DNA from: Lingula anatina
Taxonomy: Eukaryota; Brachiopoda; Lingulata; Lingulida; Lingulidae
Direction of reading: 5' to 3'
Length of the DNA stretch: 64,000 bases
Assembly: GCF_001039355.2 (NCBI RefSeq)
Contig: NW_019775506.1
Coordinates: 272,896-336,895, forward strand
In this document: positions 38,901 to 51,081 of the stretch, one piece after another
Layout of the letters: each line of letters starts with the position of its first letter
Numbering within the stretch: the first letter of the stretch is position 1
Notes under the pieces: model-generated
What the model was told of the DNA's origin: nothing
Database searches by the model: none
The model's input: only the letters and a program-made list of their open reading frames with translations
Position numbers and translations under genes: made by a program

Positions 38901-41900
38901 ATTACTTGTCGCTGAATTTATGTAATGTTTCGTTTATCCCAAACGTGTCCGCCTTAAAACTGTGCTAGAACTAAATATCGCAGGCTTAGCGTCGAATGTC
39001 CATTAACATATATTTGTGAATGTTTTAGTTAATGCAATTATCTATGTCAAAAAAGGGAACTATTCACAGTTGTCTGTATCACTTTAATTTTTATTTTTTT
39101 TGCTGATATAATTGTTCCTACTCACTCGTCTTTGCTTTCGGTAAATCGTTTTGCTTTAGTTTTGCTTTTTAGTCTTTCATATGATAAATATTTTGTTATT
39201 GTTAAGAGACAACAAAATTTTAACTTCACATTAAAAAACGGCACCTGCATCTGTTATCAGCTGCTTTTATATACTATCTGCAAGGACAAGGGGTGGTCTC
39301 CTTTGAATATATTAAATGTCTTGATTACCAAGCAGATTTTTTTTGTTCAGCAAAGGACTCACCAGTGTTTTCTTCTTTCATACAATTCGAAATAACCAGG
39401 TATTTTTCTCTGGATCAGAATCACAAAATGATAACGTGAACCCTAATTATAAACCGAGGGCAAATACATGTATAACAGAAAGAAGTCATCCCGTGATACA
39501 TGTAGTTAAAATAATAATCACTTTAACCAATTTTGCCGAACTTCATGACGCAGCCACCTCATCAAAACTGTGATTCAGTGTATGTTTGCAGATATCACTC
39601 TTGTCCTATGAAAATATAGACTCTCTGTACTGAGCGCTAACCGTCTGAAGTAGACAGGTGCATTTTGATCGATAACCCTGCGTCAACGATCCTTCACTCT
39701 ATTTCTCGAGCACAAAAGCACGTAGGGGGTTAAATATCAGTTCAGTCCCCTATCGTTCACCTAGCATGCTTAATGAGAAATTAATAGACCGGGAGAGCTT
39801 TTATATACTGCCTACCACTTCATTGAAAAGTTCATTAAACATACGATCTCTTTATGGCGAATGTTTCGCATAATTTGAGCCAACTGCTCGCTAATAAGAC
39901 CCCTTGGTCAAAATAAACGGAACGAGACTGTGCCTTTTTGAATTTAATGGAAAGATTAAAAATAATGAACTTGATTCCGTACATGTATGTCCGTTCCCCG
40001 TTAGTATAGGTAGTATTAATCAAACCACTACTTTAATTTTTTTTACTTGCTGATATATTTACTTCTTTTCCTATCTGAGTTTCGCTTTTTATAAAACAAT
40101 AGAAAAGCGATTAATTAGCAAAGGCTATCCTCGCAATGAAAAAGGAATGCTTTAAAATTATCTCGAAATGATGCATGAAAAAAAAAGATGTTTACAAGTC
40201 AGTAAACCACATCTGTATAGGTAATAAAATTCTGACATTATATTTCAAACCAAGGAGTTGTTGGAACTCCTTGTTCAAACTTAACCAGATAGGTCCGATG
40301 AATGCAAACATTGACGTAACAACGGGGGTCGCAGTCGCTCACTGTGTTGGGGATATTATGTCAAAGAGACACAACACAACACGAAGCGAGGACAGCACCA
40401 CCCAGCAGCTGTGAGGGAGATAGTATTACCAAAATACACGGCATATACGGCACCTTTGTCATCAGATTTAATATATGAAAAGACAGAAACAATGTTAAAT
40501 TGACAAAGGAAATAAAGAAACACAAATTTGTTGGCAAATTAGTAAAAAAATACAAAAGAGTGTCAAAATGAAAATGACAAATTGGAATAGTAAAGAACAA
40601 TTCAGTTTTGTTACCTGGTCATACGTACATGTACGTATAGAAATTCAAAATAGTGTTAATATACTACATAAGATAAGAAGAAAATGACCTAAACTGCAGA
40701 CCGGATACTACAGGGTATACTTTAAATTGTGAAAGGAATGCAAAAATACAATGAAAAACACTGTATATCGGAAGAATATAAAAAACTTAGATATACGGAA
40801 CAGTGAATAAAAAAGAATACACCTGCACTGGATACAATAAAAGAGAAATAAATAGAATATAAAACTTCTTATATGCCTTTACATGTACTATCCATAGCCT
40901 TCAATAGATAAATGAGAGAAAACAAAGATACATTTCGAATAAAATATTTGAAAAGGCACACTTGCATCTCTTTGAAATATATAAAGGAGATAACAAAATA
41001 ATTAAAATGCCGTAAAATGAAAAAATAAAAAATTTAAAACAGAAAGAAAAATTTTGAAATACATGATGAAGAGAAAATATATGATTTTTAAAATTAGATT
41101 TTATAAGGTTTGTCTGAAAACTGTTGCAAGAGCGATTCTTTTTATCTGTAATGGGAAATTCTAATCACTCTCAATATACTGTTCATACAGTTGATATGCT
41201 ACGTTATGCAGTAGCAAAACCGGCGAATTAGTTTTTAATGGTTTTCTGCCCACATTCTAAGGTTCTGTTGCCAAGGAACATTCGCATGTCGAAATTTGTT
41301 CTAAATTCCATTAGTATATTCTCTAGATTCTTTTTCGCTGTGTAAACTTAAATATTAACAACTTTGCCTTTTATTTACTTCACTTTTTTTGTCCCAACTA
41401 CATAGTAAAATTACTTGTCCCATGATATTTGCATTAACACATTAACTTTAGGGGGACAACACCAGCATGAAAAAGCATATACAAATGTCGAACGTTTGGA
41501 AATTAGACTTTATTTTGACTTTATTTTGGGTTATCTGCATATCATGAAAAAATAGAACAGCTGATGGCTGGAGGCAGTTCTTGTGAAAAAATCCAATTCA
41601 GCATATCAAGTAGATAAGGTTTCATATCACAAATTTTGCAAACAGTTTTCAAAAATAATATGAATTGAAAGCTGCCCCACCGTCTCGAGGTTTCAGCAAT
41701 AATTTTCCTTGAGTTTAGATTGAAAAAAAAGTATACAAGTGTTTTCAAAACGGAATAAAGCTTTCGGTTAATTTGATAAAACATCTTAATTCAAAATGAA
41801 TGATGGATAACTATGAATGGTTCTTATTAGTACATCAATTTGGATGATGAAATAAGTGTAAGTAAACTGCAGTAAGGGACTGGGTTAGGAGAAAAAGAAA

Positions 41901-43300
41901 GGAATGGTATAGTCGACGGGTCAGTTTAATCTGCCACAGACAAAGAAGACATTTACTATTATGAATCATTGCACTTGAATTCGACATAGTTCTGCACAGT
42001 ATTAACCGTAGCAGTTTGTAAGGATTGTCCTGTACGGCACTAAACTAGCGGATTTTTTTATCTCAGAAATTATTAGCACATGTACATCTATTTATTTTTC
42101 TGAACACAGTTATTGACAAGTACTAATTATGAATAGACTCTGTTGGAATGGCTTTCATAATTTCATGAAAAAATCTGGAGCATTATTTTATTAATTCAAA
42201 AATAAGATATAGGCAAAGAGAACGAGTTATTAAGAAACAAAATACTACTGAAATGGATTTTGGTTATACTTTCTGTTTTATAGCAACACTCAGTGTCAAC
42301 TTAGCTGTAATCATTCATATCACCTATTTTTAAGCTTACTTTGCTTAAATTCGTCACCGTTAATCCGACAATGAGCTTCCTCGCGTCTACAAATTTGGTT
42401 TGGTTTGCTGCAAATGAAGTTTGAACGGCATTCTTAAGTCATGTAAAAATTAGCAAGCCCAGACGTTGCATTATTTTGGATACCAATTTTCGCTCCTATG
42501 CATTTAACCACGCATTCCACATGTCTGCTACCTCCTTATCCAAAGATTATCGCAATATAGAAATATATTCAAGTAGGCTGGGTGTATTCAAGGAATCCAA
42601 CGCACTACTCTTTTGGCCACAAAAAAACCTCTCTAAATTAAAATTTGATCTATTTAAGTTATGTGAACATGTAAGTTTCGCGGTAAAAATGTCCACTTTC
42701 AACCCCCCCCCCCCTTTTCAATTACTGTCTGCATCCCTCAAATATGACTGACAACAATAATCCATAAGACTGTATATTGGAAAAAGCCGAATTGCATATG
42801 TGTCAGAAAGTGAGGAATTAAGCAGTGGCCTTTGCTTGTGTCAGAGAGTGAAGAATTAACCGGTGGCCTTTGCTAACTGACAGGCATTATGAAAAGATTA
42901 GAAAACTATACTGGATATGGTAAGGTCAATGACTGAAAAGGTTTCACTTTGAAAACATGAAAAAATAAAAGGAAAATCAATGTTTGCTTATCAAAATCAG
43001 GGGAAAAAAAGGAAAATTAATGTTAGAATTGTCTTGAGAGATTTAATACAAAATTACATTTTAAAATGTTTTCTATTAAATAGCAATATCTTAAGGTCGC
43101 CGGCATATTTGAAATAAAAAGTTACTTAGATGAAAAACACCTGTTTATAAACTGTTTGTAAAATGAATTAGAAATGTACACAATGTAGAAATCTTAAAAT
43201 AAAATGTTTCCTCAATTATCAGTGGAAGTGATTTTAGAAAAAACTAAGATAAGCACTTGTTTGGTAAAAATATTACTCTTGAATATATATATATATAGGG

Positions 43301-43375
<75 letters not shown>

Positions 43376-43888
43376 GAATATTAATATAACAATCAGTTTT
43401 TGACATTTCAATATTAAAACATCTTTTCCCAACTGCACATGGTTTCTAACGCCTCAGCTAACTATAATTTGAGTTGTTACAAATCATAAATACTAGATTT
43501 AGCTCGAGTCCAGAAAATTGAATTTCAGGCTGCTCTTCTATCCATAACCTAAAATTAAATTGAATTTATATCTTTTTTTCTGCGGCATAGGTATGAAGGA
43601 GCCAGGATTCACTCCATCTCTTTTCACAGGCCTTCCGTACAAGATGTATCCCGGCCACTCGCACGAAACGTCCCTCAACCCAGAAAAACGCAAACAGAGG
43701 CGGATACGGACTACTTTCACTAGCGCTCAACTCAAAGAACTGGAGAAGGCCTTCGCCGAGACACATTACCCAGATATTTATACACGAGAAGAAATAGCCA
43801 TGAAGATCGATTTGACAGAAGCGAGAGTTCAGGTTAGAATGATATGCCAGGATGTGAATGAGTGAGAAAGTAATAGAGGGAAGATTCA

Positions 43889-43943
<55 letters not shown>

Positions 43944-45072
43944 ATTTCACGCAATATCGTCGTCGCCAAATAACACAATGCTTTTGGGTAAACAATAAAC
44001 AATTTGTGTCGTAATTAATGTTAATTTGTTTGATGCTGATTAAGACGAGAGTTTAAATTTGAAATCTAAATGACAAATGCATTACCTTGCATTTCAAACA
44101 TTTGGTTAATATTCCTGAATACGGAAGCTAATAGCAGCTAGCATGATAAAAACTGATATTTTTCTCATTATTACTTCAGGTATGGTTTCAAAATCGGAGA
44201 GCCAAATTCCGAAAAATGGAGCGAGCTAAGCAGCAGCAACAGCCATCTCAACAGTCACAGCAGCAGTCTCAACAAAGTGCCCAAAAACAAGATACAAACA
44301 CTGTCTCAAGCAAAGATGGAAAAACAAAAACAGTTGACAACACAGGTAAGGAAAGTCGCGTTGAGTTAGATGCGCTTTAAATTGCGTTAACGCATTTATT
44401 AGATGCACATCTACCACAATTTCAAAATTTAGGTCTTTTTTGTTGATATTATTTGTCAAGTTTTTTTAATTGATCTGATAAATTTCTATCGCATCTTAAG
44501 CTGCCATTTATCAGAAAACACTGCGATTTATTTTCTGAATTACAAATTAGATTTAGATCACAATCAAGTCTACATCTTTCTCAGTTCACAATTAGTGCTT
44601 AAAATTCATTTACATATAAACAAAAAATTAATGTGTTTATAATCCCAGTGGGTGTAGAATATGGAGAGCTAAAACTATGGTTTCCTAAACGAATTTCTAT
44701 TGATTGAATGTGACACTGAGTCTGTTCTCTGTGGTCTTGAAGGCTTCATTGATTTTCCGTGGCTGTACAATTATAAACAGTTCCGAATCTGAAAAAGAAT
44801 GGAAATAACACATTTGTTTTTAATGCCTATCTGACGTACTTCTACTACTCTTTCAACACATATTATTCTAAATTTTTAGAAAATCTGACAAACTGAAATC
44901 CTCTGTGTGCTCTTTCTTTCTTTCTTTCTTTTTTTCTCTCTCTCAACATTTTTACATGTTTCTTATTGGACTTTAGAATTCGATCTCAACAATCAATTTG
45001 CGAAAGAGTTTCGATATAGTAATCTTTTGCCAGTTTATAATATACATAGAAGTAACATTATTATTATTATTA

Positions 45073-45126
<54 letters not shown>

Positions 45127-45327
45127 GGGAAACCCCCAAGTGATCAGTCTAACAAATGGAATTTGAACAGCGGCAACTGCGTACAGTTACAAACAAAGAA
45201 CACCACCAACCTCAGCAACCCTCCAACTTTGCCCGGGCCATATCAAAATGTCCTGACGCCGAATTCAGCAGACTTTCAAGGGCCTGGTGCCAATGAAAAA
45301 CCAAACATTCCGACCTCAATGTTCTGA
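34296..45327 (+). CDS. PHOX2: PHOX2 paired-like homeobox transcription factor
   Basis: Exons 34296-34563, 43591-43832, 44180-44345 and 45128-45327 join in phase to 291 residues. The N-terminus ([11 protein letters not shown]) and YNPVRSPF match PHOX2 hallmarks, and the protein ends SMF, as vertebrate PHOX2B does. The homeodomain spans about 125-184 ([19 protein letters not shown] ... [12 protein letters not shown]) with Gln at position 50. Intron 2 splits it between positions 46 and 47, the classic paired-class intron site. C-terminal to it is a Gln-rich segment (about 188-204), not the alanine tracts of vertebrate PHOX2B, and a short tail. PHOX2 proteins specify autonomic and visceral motor neurons in vertebrates and related neurons in invertebrates; that role is known for the family and inferred here. 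The homeodomain exon is bracketed by long AT microsatellites. Confidence 0.95.
35943..35996. repeat. (AAAT)n microsatellite
   Basis: Thirteen perfect AAAT units in PHOX2 intron 1; the reverse-strand Ile/Tyr/Leu/Phe frame over it is an artefact. Confidence 0.95.
37330..38150. promoter_or_regulatory. Candidate conserved element in PHOX2 intron 1
   Basis: An ~800-base block that is visibly less AT-rich than its surroundings. It holds GGGATTAATCTC (a palindromic GGATTA-type homeodomain site), CACCTG and other non-repetitive motifs. Composition and position suggest an intronic enhancer; conservation has not been tested. Confidence 0.3.
38204..38647 (+). repeat. 222-base duplication separated by one N
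   Basis: Copy 1 (38204-38425) and copy 2 (38427-38647) abut a lone N at 38426. After the poly(A) run they are identical for about 125 bases; before it copy 2 carries many substitutions, several turning bases into homopolymer neighbours. This is typical of two unmerged contig or read ends rather than a true tandem repeat. Confidence 0.85.
42799..42874 (+). repeat. Tandem pair of 38-base units
   Basis: Two copies of TGTGTCAGAAAGTGAGGAAT followed by TAAGCAGTGGCCTTTGCT, differing at about four positions. Confidence 0.85.
43282..43371. repeat. (TA)n microsatellite upstream of the PHOX2 homeodomain exon
   Basis: About 40 TA units with one interruption (GGGCC near 43300), ending 220 bases before exon 2. 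Confidence 0.95.
43891..43940. repeat. (AT)n microsatellite downstream of the PHOX2 homeodomain exon
   Basis: Twenty-five AT units starting 58 bases after the exon 2 donor. Confidence 0.95.
45057..45126 (+). repeat. (ATT)n microsatellite forming the PHOX2 exon 4 acceptor
   Basis: An ATT array with one T-rich interruption runs up to the splice acceptor; the last unit plus G provides the AG of the 3' splice site at 45126-45127. Confidence 0.9.
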
Positions 45328-45552
45328 AATGAAAATCATATGGAAGAGACTTGTCATCTACGACATAAAGGAGATATTTTACTATTTACATTCAAGTTAA
45401 AGGATTTCTGGGAATAGGTGGCGCTGTGTTCCCGTTCTTATTGCTATTTTCGCCCAAACATTTAAAGGGTTTAGCAGTACAACTTGGCAAAAATATAACA
45501 ACGTACCAAGCTAACGCAAAAGCTTTATGTTGTTAGAAATGAAACGGGTAGT

Positions 45553-45558
45553 AATAAA
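45553..45558 (+). terminator. Candidate poly(A) signal of PHOX2
   Basis: AATAAA 226 bases past the stop codon. Another AATAAA near 46955 could serve a longer 3' UTR. Confidence 0.35.
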
Positions 45559-47408
45559 GATGACCGTAAAAGTAAAATCTACCGAAATTTCGCAATAGTC
45601 GCGACATGACATACTGTTTACAACATTCACAGTGTAGTAGTCTATTTTTATATTTACAAACTACACTGACGCAAAGGTAATGTTTCGGTTTATATTTACG
45701 TACAGTTTTACTTTCAGCAACATTGTACCAATCCTACCCAAACCCCTACAGGAATTATTCGGGTACTTGTTTTACCTCTGGCACTGTGGCACATCCAAAA
45801 TGTTACCGCTAACCCTGTGAGGCCGCACTGAGAACCTGTTTGCCCTAAAAAAAACAGTATAATATATTGGGATGAGGGCGGAATTTTCTACCACAGGTTA
45901 TGATAGAATTAGCAAGAAAAGGTTATAAGTGAAATAAGTATCAAAAATATACATCAATCTATCAGGATGGAGCATACTGCAATAATGATAATGATAATGA
46001 TATAAATGCTTTTCAAAAGTTTATCGTTACCTATTTATTTGATAATTGTCCGTCTAACGGCATATAAAACTGGACAAAAATTAGTGCTCTATCTTTTATT
46101 TTATTTATTTATTTATTTTTAAATTATTTCTTTTTAATTTTTCATAGGCCTACAAATCAGAGTAGAAAGCGGGTTTGTGAGGTCCATACTTGTTTTTCAA
46201 GTCTGGTTTTCTAAAGCTCACAACAGGAAGTTAAAAAAATATTCTGTCTCATATATGCAGGCTTCGGCAGAATTCAATCAATACTTCAGTTCAGAGAGTC
46301 AGATTTTTTTACAGAGGCGCCGGGAGATGTTATGTGCAATATATTTTCTCCACTGTAGAACGAACACTTATGGTTTTATACGTTTTTGACATAATTTATT
46401 GACCCATGAAGTTGTTGCATTAATTCTGCACAAAATTTTCTCCGGTTTCATTAATTGTTATTATTCTCCGGTTGAATTATTGTGTACTTAGTAACAAGAA
46501 CCGATGATATCGCTGAGAGCACGTTATACAGTATGCTCTAAATATTTAATTTATTGTCAAGGAATTATTTAAGAGAAATCGTCTTTTTACATAGTGTATC
46601 ATTTGTATTTATTATGATGATGTGTAATATTGTGCAATTTTGCCCTCATTTATCCTTTAGTCTGCGTGTGTATTTTATCGTATGCATGTGTCTGTATATG
46701 GATTTTAAAACCTTTTTACATGTAATATTTCAGATTGTTTTGAAAAATTAAATATTGAACTTAAAATGCAGCAAACGTGTTCCTTGTTGCGGCCATGGAG
46801 CGTTGACTTTTACTACAGCCCACATTTCCTGTAATAGACGTCATTACTTCCCTGGCCAGTGAATACTAGTGATGAAAGGAGGGATAACTATCATGATAAT
46901 CTGAATAAGATGTTTTAATCGCGTCATTTTAGTGTATACAGCACAGATTACACTAATAAACAAATGAAGTGAATTTTCAAAGCCGCGTGGGAGGGAGGTA
47001 ATTACATAAACAATTAAGAATTAAGTTGAACACAAATTGAATTGATAAATAAAGTAAGCACATACATATACATGGGGCTCTACAGAAAAACGCATCAAAT
47101 TCTATTATAAATTTAGATGATTGCTCTTTGATAATTAAATAAAACTTAAGTAAAAACTTTAATTAAAAGGCCCATTATTTGCTGTCGACAGCGGTTCTTT
47201 TATAAATAGATGTCACTGAAACTGAGAGACTGAAAGCAAATATACACAGAAAGCCTCCCCTCCCATGAACATGAAAGTTTGTCTTACCCTTGTGTTAGAT
47301 ACATCGACAAACTTTGTGAAGCTTAAAAACAAAAAGAGATTTGATGTAAGGCTCAGATTCACTTCTTTTCATTTAATTCACTTTCCTTTCGATTCCCAGA
47401 ATTATATC

Positions 47409-47458
<50 letters not shown>

Positions 47459-48160
47459 CGCGCGCGTAAGCTTGCCTAAACGTTTGTGGCAGGGGGGGCA
47501 GACCTCTTTTCTAATTATCAATGTTGACAACTGTAGCCTGATTTCACATAAATATTCACTGCATCATTTTTTGCAAAGATAAAATAAGCCTCAGAGTCCT
47601 TTGTTTCTTTATTCTGAAGGAATTAGATTGACAAATAAAGAACCAAAATCTAAAACAAAAATTGTTAACTCAAAGACACATGGCTTACGTTTATTAACAT
47701 TCTTTTTCCGGTGCGTGGGTTACCGGCCTACACAGTGAGTAATGAGATTCATGCGGTGGAGAACTTATCGCACCGGTATTATGCTGGTTCTGAATCTCAC
47801 CAATATCCTACTAGGAAGAATGAGAAAGCAGATATCAATAGAGATTTAAGGAACTGGTAAAGAACCACGATGAACATCGCATCAGTCTGTATAGGCGACT
47901 ACCGCACGGGGAAAAATAGTTCTAAAATTTAAAATCCCCGGTGTTGTGTTAGTTAACCTTGACCGTATCTGTTAATGACAAATTCTAGTTTTACATCTGA
48001 TCCTATACACATGGATATAGTTTGTTTCCACACGAAAACAAAATTGTGAAATCTCACCCGCCAAGTTTTATCAATACAAACTTCCGATGCTCCAGCCTGC
48101 GGTAATAAACAAGCAGGGGAGATAAATAGAGTAAATACAAAAAATTGTAAGCCACGGGTC
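45559..48160. other. Convergent intergenic region after PHOX2
   Basis: No gene recognised. It contains AT-rich sequence possibly transcribed as PHOX2 3' UTR and a TG/CG alternating tract at 47414-47466. Confidence 0.5.
47414..47466. repeat. (TG)n(CG)n alternating purine-pyrimidine tract
   Basis: About 18 TG units pass into eight CG units, an unbroken alternating purine-pyrimidine run. Such runs favour left-handed Z-DNA; intact CG units are notable in an AT-rich genome. Confidence 0.9.
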
Positions 48161-48166
48161 AAAAGC

Positions 48167-48172
48167 TTTATT
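48167..48172 (-). terminator. Poly(A) signal of the cysteine-rich secreted gene
   Basis: AATAAA on the minus strand 59 bases after the TGA stop, giving a very short 3' UTR. Confidence 0.6.
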
Positions 48173-48230
48173 GTCAGGGATAAAAACCATTGCTTGTTTC
48201 AAGCTACATTTACAACAGTTGATACAGTTT

Positions 48231-49051
48231 TCACATCGGTGGGGAATCTCCTTCGATCATGTCAGTGGATTCTGGTGAAAGTTCCTCTGGAAATGACGCC
48301 TTGCACACGCTACACAGACAATTAGCCAGATTGTGGGCAAAACTATTGAGGGCGTTAACACCAGTGGAACGCCCCCATGCTGTAGAGTAGCAACAAGCTT
48401 GACACCCAGTCAGATCAGCCTCTGCGCTACATTCCCCGTATTCAGCGGTTGAGTCGAAGCACTGAGAAAACGGGCACGCGCAATGAGAAAATGTTCGCAC
48501 AAATGCACCCTCACTGCTGGTTCTGAAATGCACTCTGTATGCTTCGATGAAGCAGCAGTTGTCGCAGAGGGTTTGGGTTTCCTTGCTCTTGCAAATGCCC
48601 TTTGGGGGGAGCAGAGACTCTTCCAGAGAAGACACACTGCGGGAAGCCCTGGCCGTTTTTACCTCCTCTGCCGGGGCGGCGGCTCCAAGGGTCAGAGATA
48701 TGGCGATGAACAGCACACCACATGTAAACTTCTGAAATCATAAAAAAGATAAATGTCCCTTTTTTCATTCTGTGTATGTATATTTTGTATCTTATCAACA
48801 ATTTAAACCATTATGATGGTAAGATACTGATGTAATGGTATTCCACATCAGCCTGAAGCGTGGGGTGCATGCAAAAACATCTTAATTCTGGTAAAAAATA
48901 ATAAATATGGATAAGTGCAATATTTGAATATACCCTGTGCATAATATGGAATAAAAGACCCAAAGCAAATCTGAACTCAAAAGAATAAAAAACTTGGTAA
49001 CTATTTTTTGCCAGGTCAGATTTTAAATCAGGTGTGTGTGTGTGTGTGCGT

Positions 49052-49083
<32 letters not shown>

Positions 49084-49209
49084 CTACAGTAAGCTAGAAG
49101 TCTGTAAAAATATATAAACAATTTATGCACACAATCTTACAAAAATACAACGTAAATCTATAGCTTGTACACATGTATCGGTATATGCAAGCGTCACACT
49201 TACCATCAT
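48231..49209 (-). CDS. Small secreted protein with two seven-cysteine modules
   Basis: Two coding exons: 49209-49204 (encoding MM) and 48731-48231, joined at phase 0 by a GTAAGT donor and a TTTCAG acceptor, give 168 residues. An in-frame ATG at 49227 would add MSRSGI. A signal peptide (about 1-20, hydrophobic core GVLFIAISLTLG) precedes a linker (about 21-48). Module 1 has Cys at 49, 58, 61, 62, 86, 88 and 93; module 2 at 103, 112, 115, 116, 140, 142 and 145. Both follow C-x8-C-x2-CC-x23-C-x-C, ending x4-C and x2-C, so the protein is an internal tandem duplication. A Ser/Glu/Pro-rich acidic tail ends the protein. I do not recognise the fold. Seven cysteines per module imply at least one bond between modules or chains. 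Secretion is well supported; function is unknown. Confidence 0.85.
49031..49082. repeat. (GT)n(GA)n microsatellite
   Basis: Compound tract in the single intron of the cysteine-rich secreted gene. Confidence 0.9.
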
Positions 49210-49229
49210 TATTCCACTACGACTCATAT

Positions 49230-51060
49230 ATTAAAGCGTATTCCCACTTGTCGTGCCTTTGACTGTTAACTTTGATATGCGCCTTCACCTCGAGAGGAAA
49301 ACATATTTATCGCCGAAACATAACTTAATGATTCATCCATCAACTGACGTACCCAGTCAAGCTGTTTCAATTATTGGCAATTGTTAGCAGAGGTTATGAA
49401 TGACTTCCCTTCCGTAAAATTCCAACTGGCCATCCTCTACGGGATTGATTTACATCAGGGATGCCTGTTTATCCAGTCGAACAGAGAAAACCCCGGCTAA
49501 CCGACACTCATTTCCGATTACATCTCAATGCAGATTCAAGGGAACGGAACGAAGATTATTGAAATGACTGGTGTTTCATTTAACACCAGGTTACATACAT
49601 TTACATATTTCTTTCTTGTTGTTAAAAACTGCTTCCCTGCTATCTCCTTTTAAATAAAATAAATAGTTGAACAGCAATTTTAGAAAGAAATGTTGGCCCA
49701 CGTTTACTCCTAATTATAATTTTTTCTGGTTATCCGAATAATTGATATAATTAGATCACAAGGTGTTTTTAAAATACGAGTTTATAAGTAGAAATTTAAA
49801 AGAAGTCACATATCACATGTGCAGTGATTTCATAGAAAAAATATGTTAAATCAAATTGCTTTCTTACGTTGTATTCAAGAGATATCCATCAGCTTTCCCC
49901 GCCCTACAGGTGCGTCCTATTCAAACAAATGTGTGCGTGTTGTGTTGTAATTTCAAACCCAAGGTTAAAGATGTCGTGTGCATAAACAACTGGTTTGTGT
50001 TTGTCGAAATTACAACGAAGAAAACACTCGGCAGGCAGTGAATTTTTGGGGAAGGTTTTCGAGATGTAACTCATCAACTTAAACCCCTTCTGTAAAGGTG
50101 AAAAAACAAACAACCTTTGCACTTTAATCGATTTAATTTGTTGTGCTTTCAACCAGGATACTTATTTTTACAAGCCCGTAAGTCATGATCACACCAAGAA
50201 TGAATTAACTACAAATCATTATTTGTAGTTCAATTTTGTAAATATCTTTCGATCTCCAATGTTTAATAATAACTAATTATTCATTGTTTTTTTTTATTTT
50301 TATTTTTTTTTGCTAACTTCATCAGACAATTTTTGATATTTTGAAATTTTCAATTTATAAAGATCCACTCGCAGTGAAAACGTGACACGGTGATTTAGGT
50401 ATGAGCCATTTGGTACATAAAACCAGTCGAGGTTACAGAATGCATATTTCTAATTAGGCACTATGGCATTGCCAATGAACGATCTGGAAATTAATAGACT
50501 TCATTTCCCGAATACAAGTGCTAATAAACCGAATAAAAAACGGCGTCATGAGCATATTAGATTGGTACTCAACTTCCGTTATAGACATTCACTTTCATGT
50601 CGTGGTCCTCAAAAGTATTATTCCTAACAGTAATATTGTCGATTATAGTAACTTTTGTAAAGCATATAGCCAGTTTTTAATTATTTTTTTTGGTCGTATA
50701 CATTCATTCATTCATATACTGTCTTATTAGAATATATTAGATTTATTCGACTGACAAAAGTTCCTTTTAAAAACTGTTGTCAGTGCACGTTGTAACATTT
50801 CTTGATTTCGTAAACGCATCCAAAAATGCGACAGCAACGACGTGTCGCAACCAGTGCTATCACGACTGTGTTCAGCTAGACGGCAGAAACTCGTGCATTG
50901 GTAACACTCGTTCATAATAACGGATGCAGCTGTGACTTAGGCGGATTTTGTGAAACTGCACGCCGAAAGCAATTCTGATGTAATCTACAGCAAAATACTT
51001 TCATATAGTGTAATTATTTTTTAGGATTAACAAAGCTCATAATCAAAAAAGAACATTCCC
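49230..51060. other. Intergenic region upstream of the cysteine-rich gene
   Basis: AT-rich and without a supportable gene. The promoter of the cysteine-rich gene should lie just right of 49230; no clear TATA box was seen. Confidence 0.5.
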
Positions 51061-51075
51061 ACTTTTTTCAAAAGG

Positions 51076-51081
51076 TTTATT
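51076..51081 (-). terminator. Candidate poly(A) signal of the MARCHF2/3 gene
   Basis: AATAAA on the minus strand about 680 bases after the stop codon; the sequence from 51082 to 51762 would be 3' UTR. Confidence 0.45.

Larger units (their letters stand above)
34564..43590 (+). other. PHOX2 intron 1
   Basis: A 9.0 kb, mostly AT-rich intron. It contains an (AAAT)n tract, a less AT-rich block at about 37330-38150 that is a candidate enhancer, a duplicated 222-base segment around a single N (38204-38647), a 38-base tandem pair (42799-42874) and a long (TA)n run before exon 2. No exon was found within it. Confidence 0.6.

Noticed and set aside
40251-40273. Perfect 9-base hairpin stem (CAAGGAGTT/AACTCCTTG)
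   Set aside because: An isolated short inverted repeat in an intron; expected by chance at this scale and without further RNA features.
43244-43438. Tyr-Ile repeat protein on the minus strand
   Set aside because: Translation of a TA microsatellite.
49904-50152. 82-codon minus-strand frame between the cysteine-rich and MARCHF genes
   Set aside because: No domain, signal peptide or splice evidence; AT-rich chance frame.
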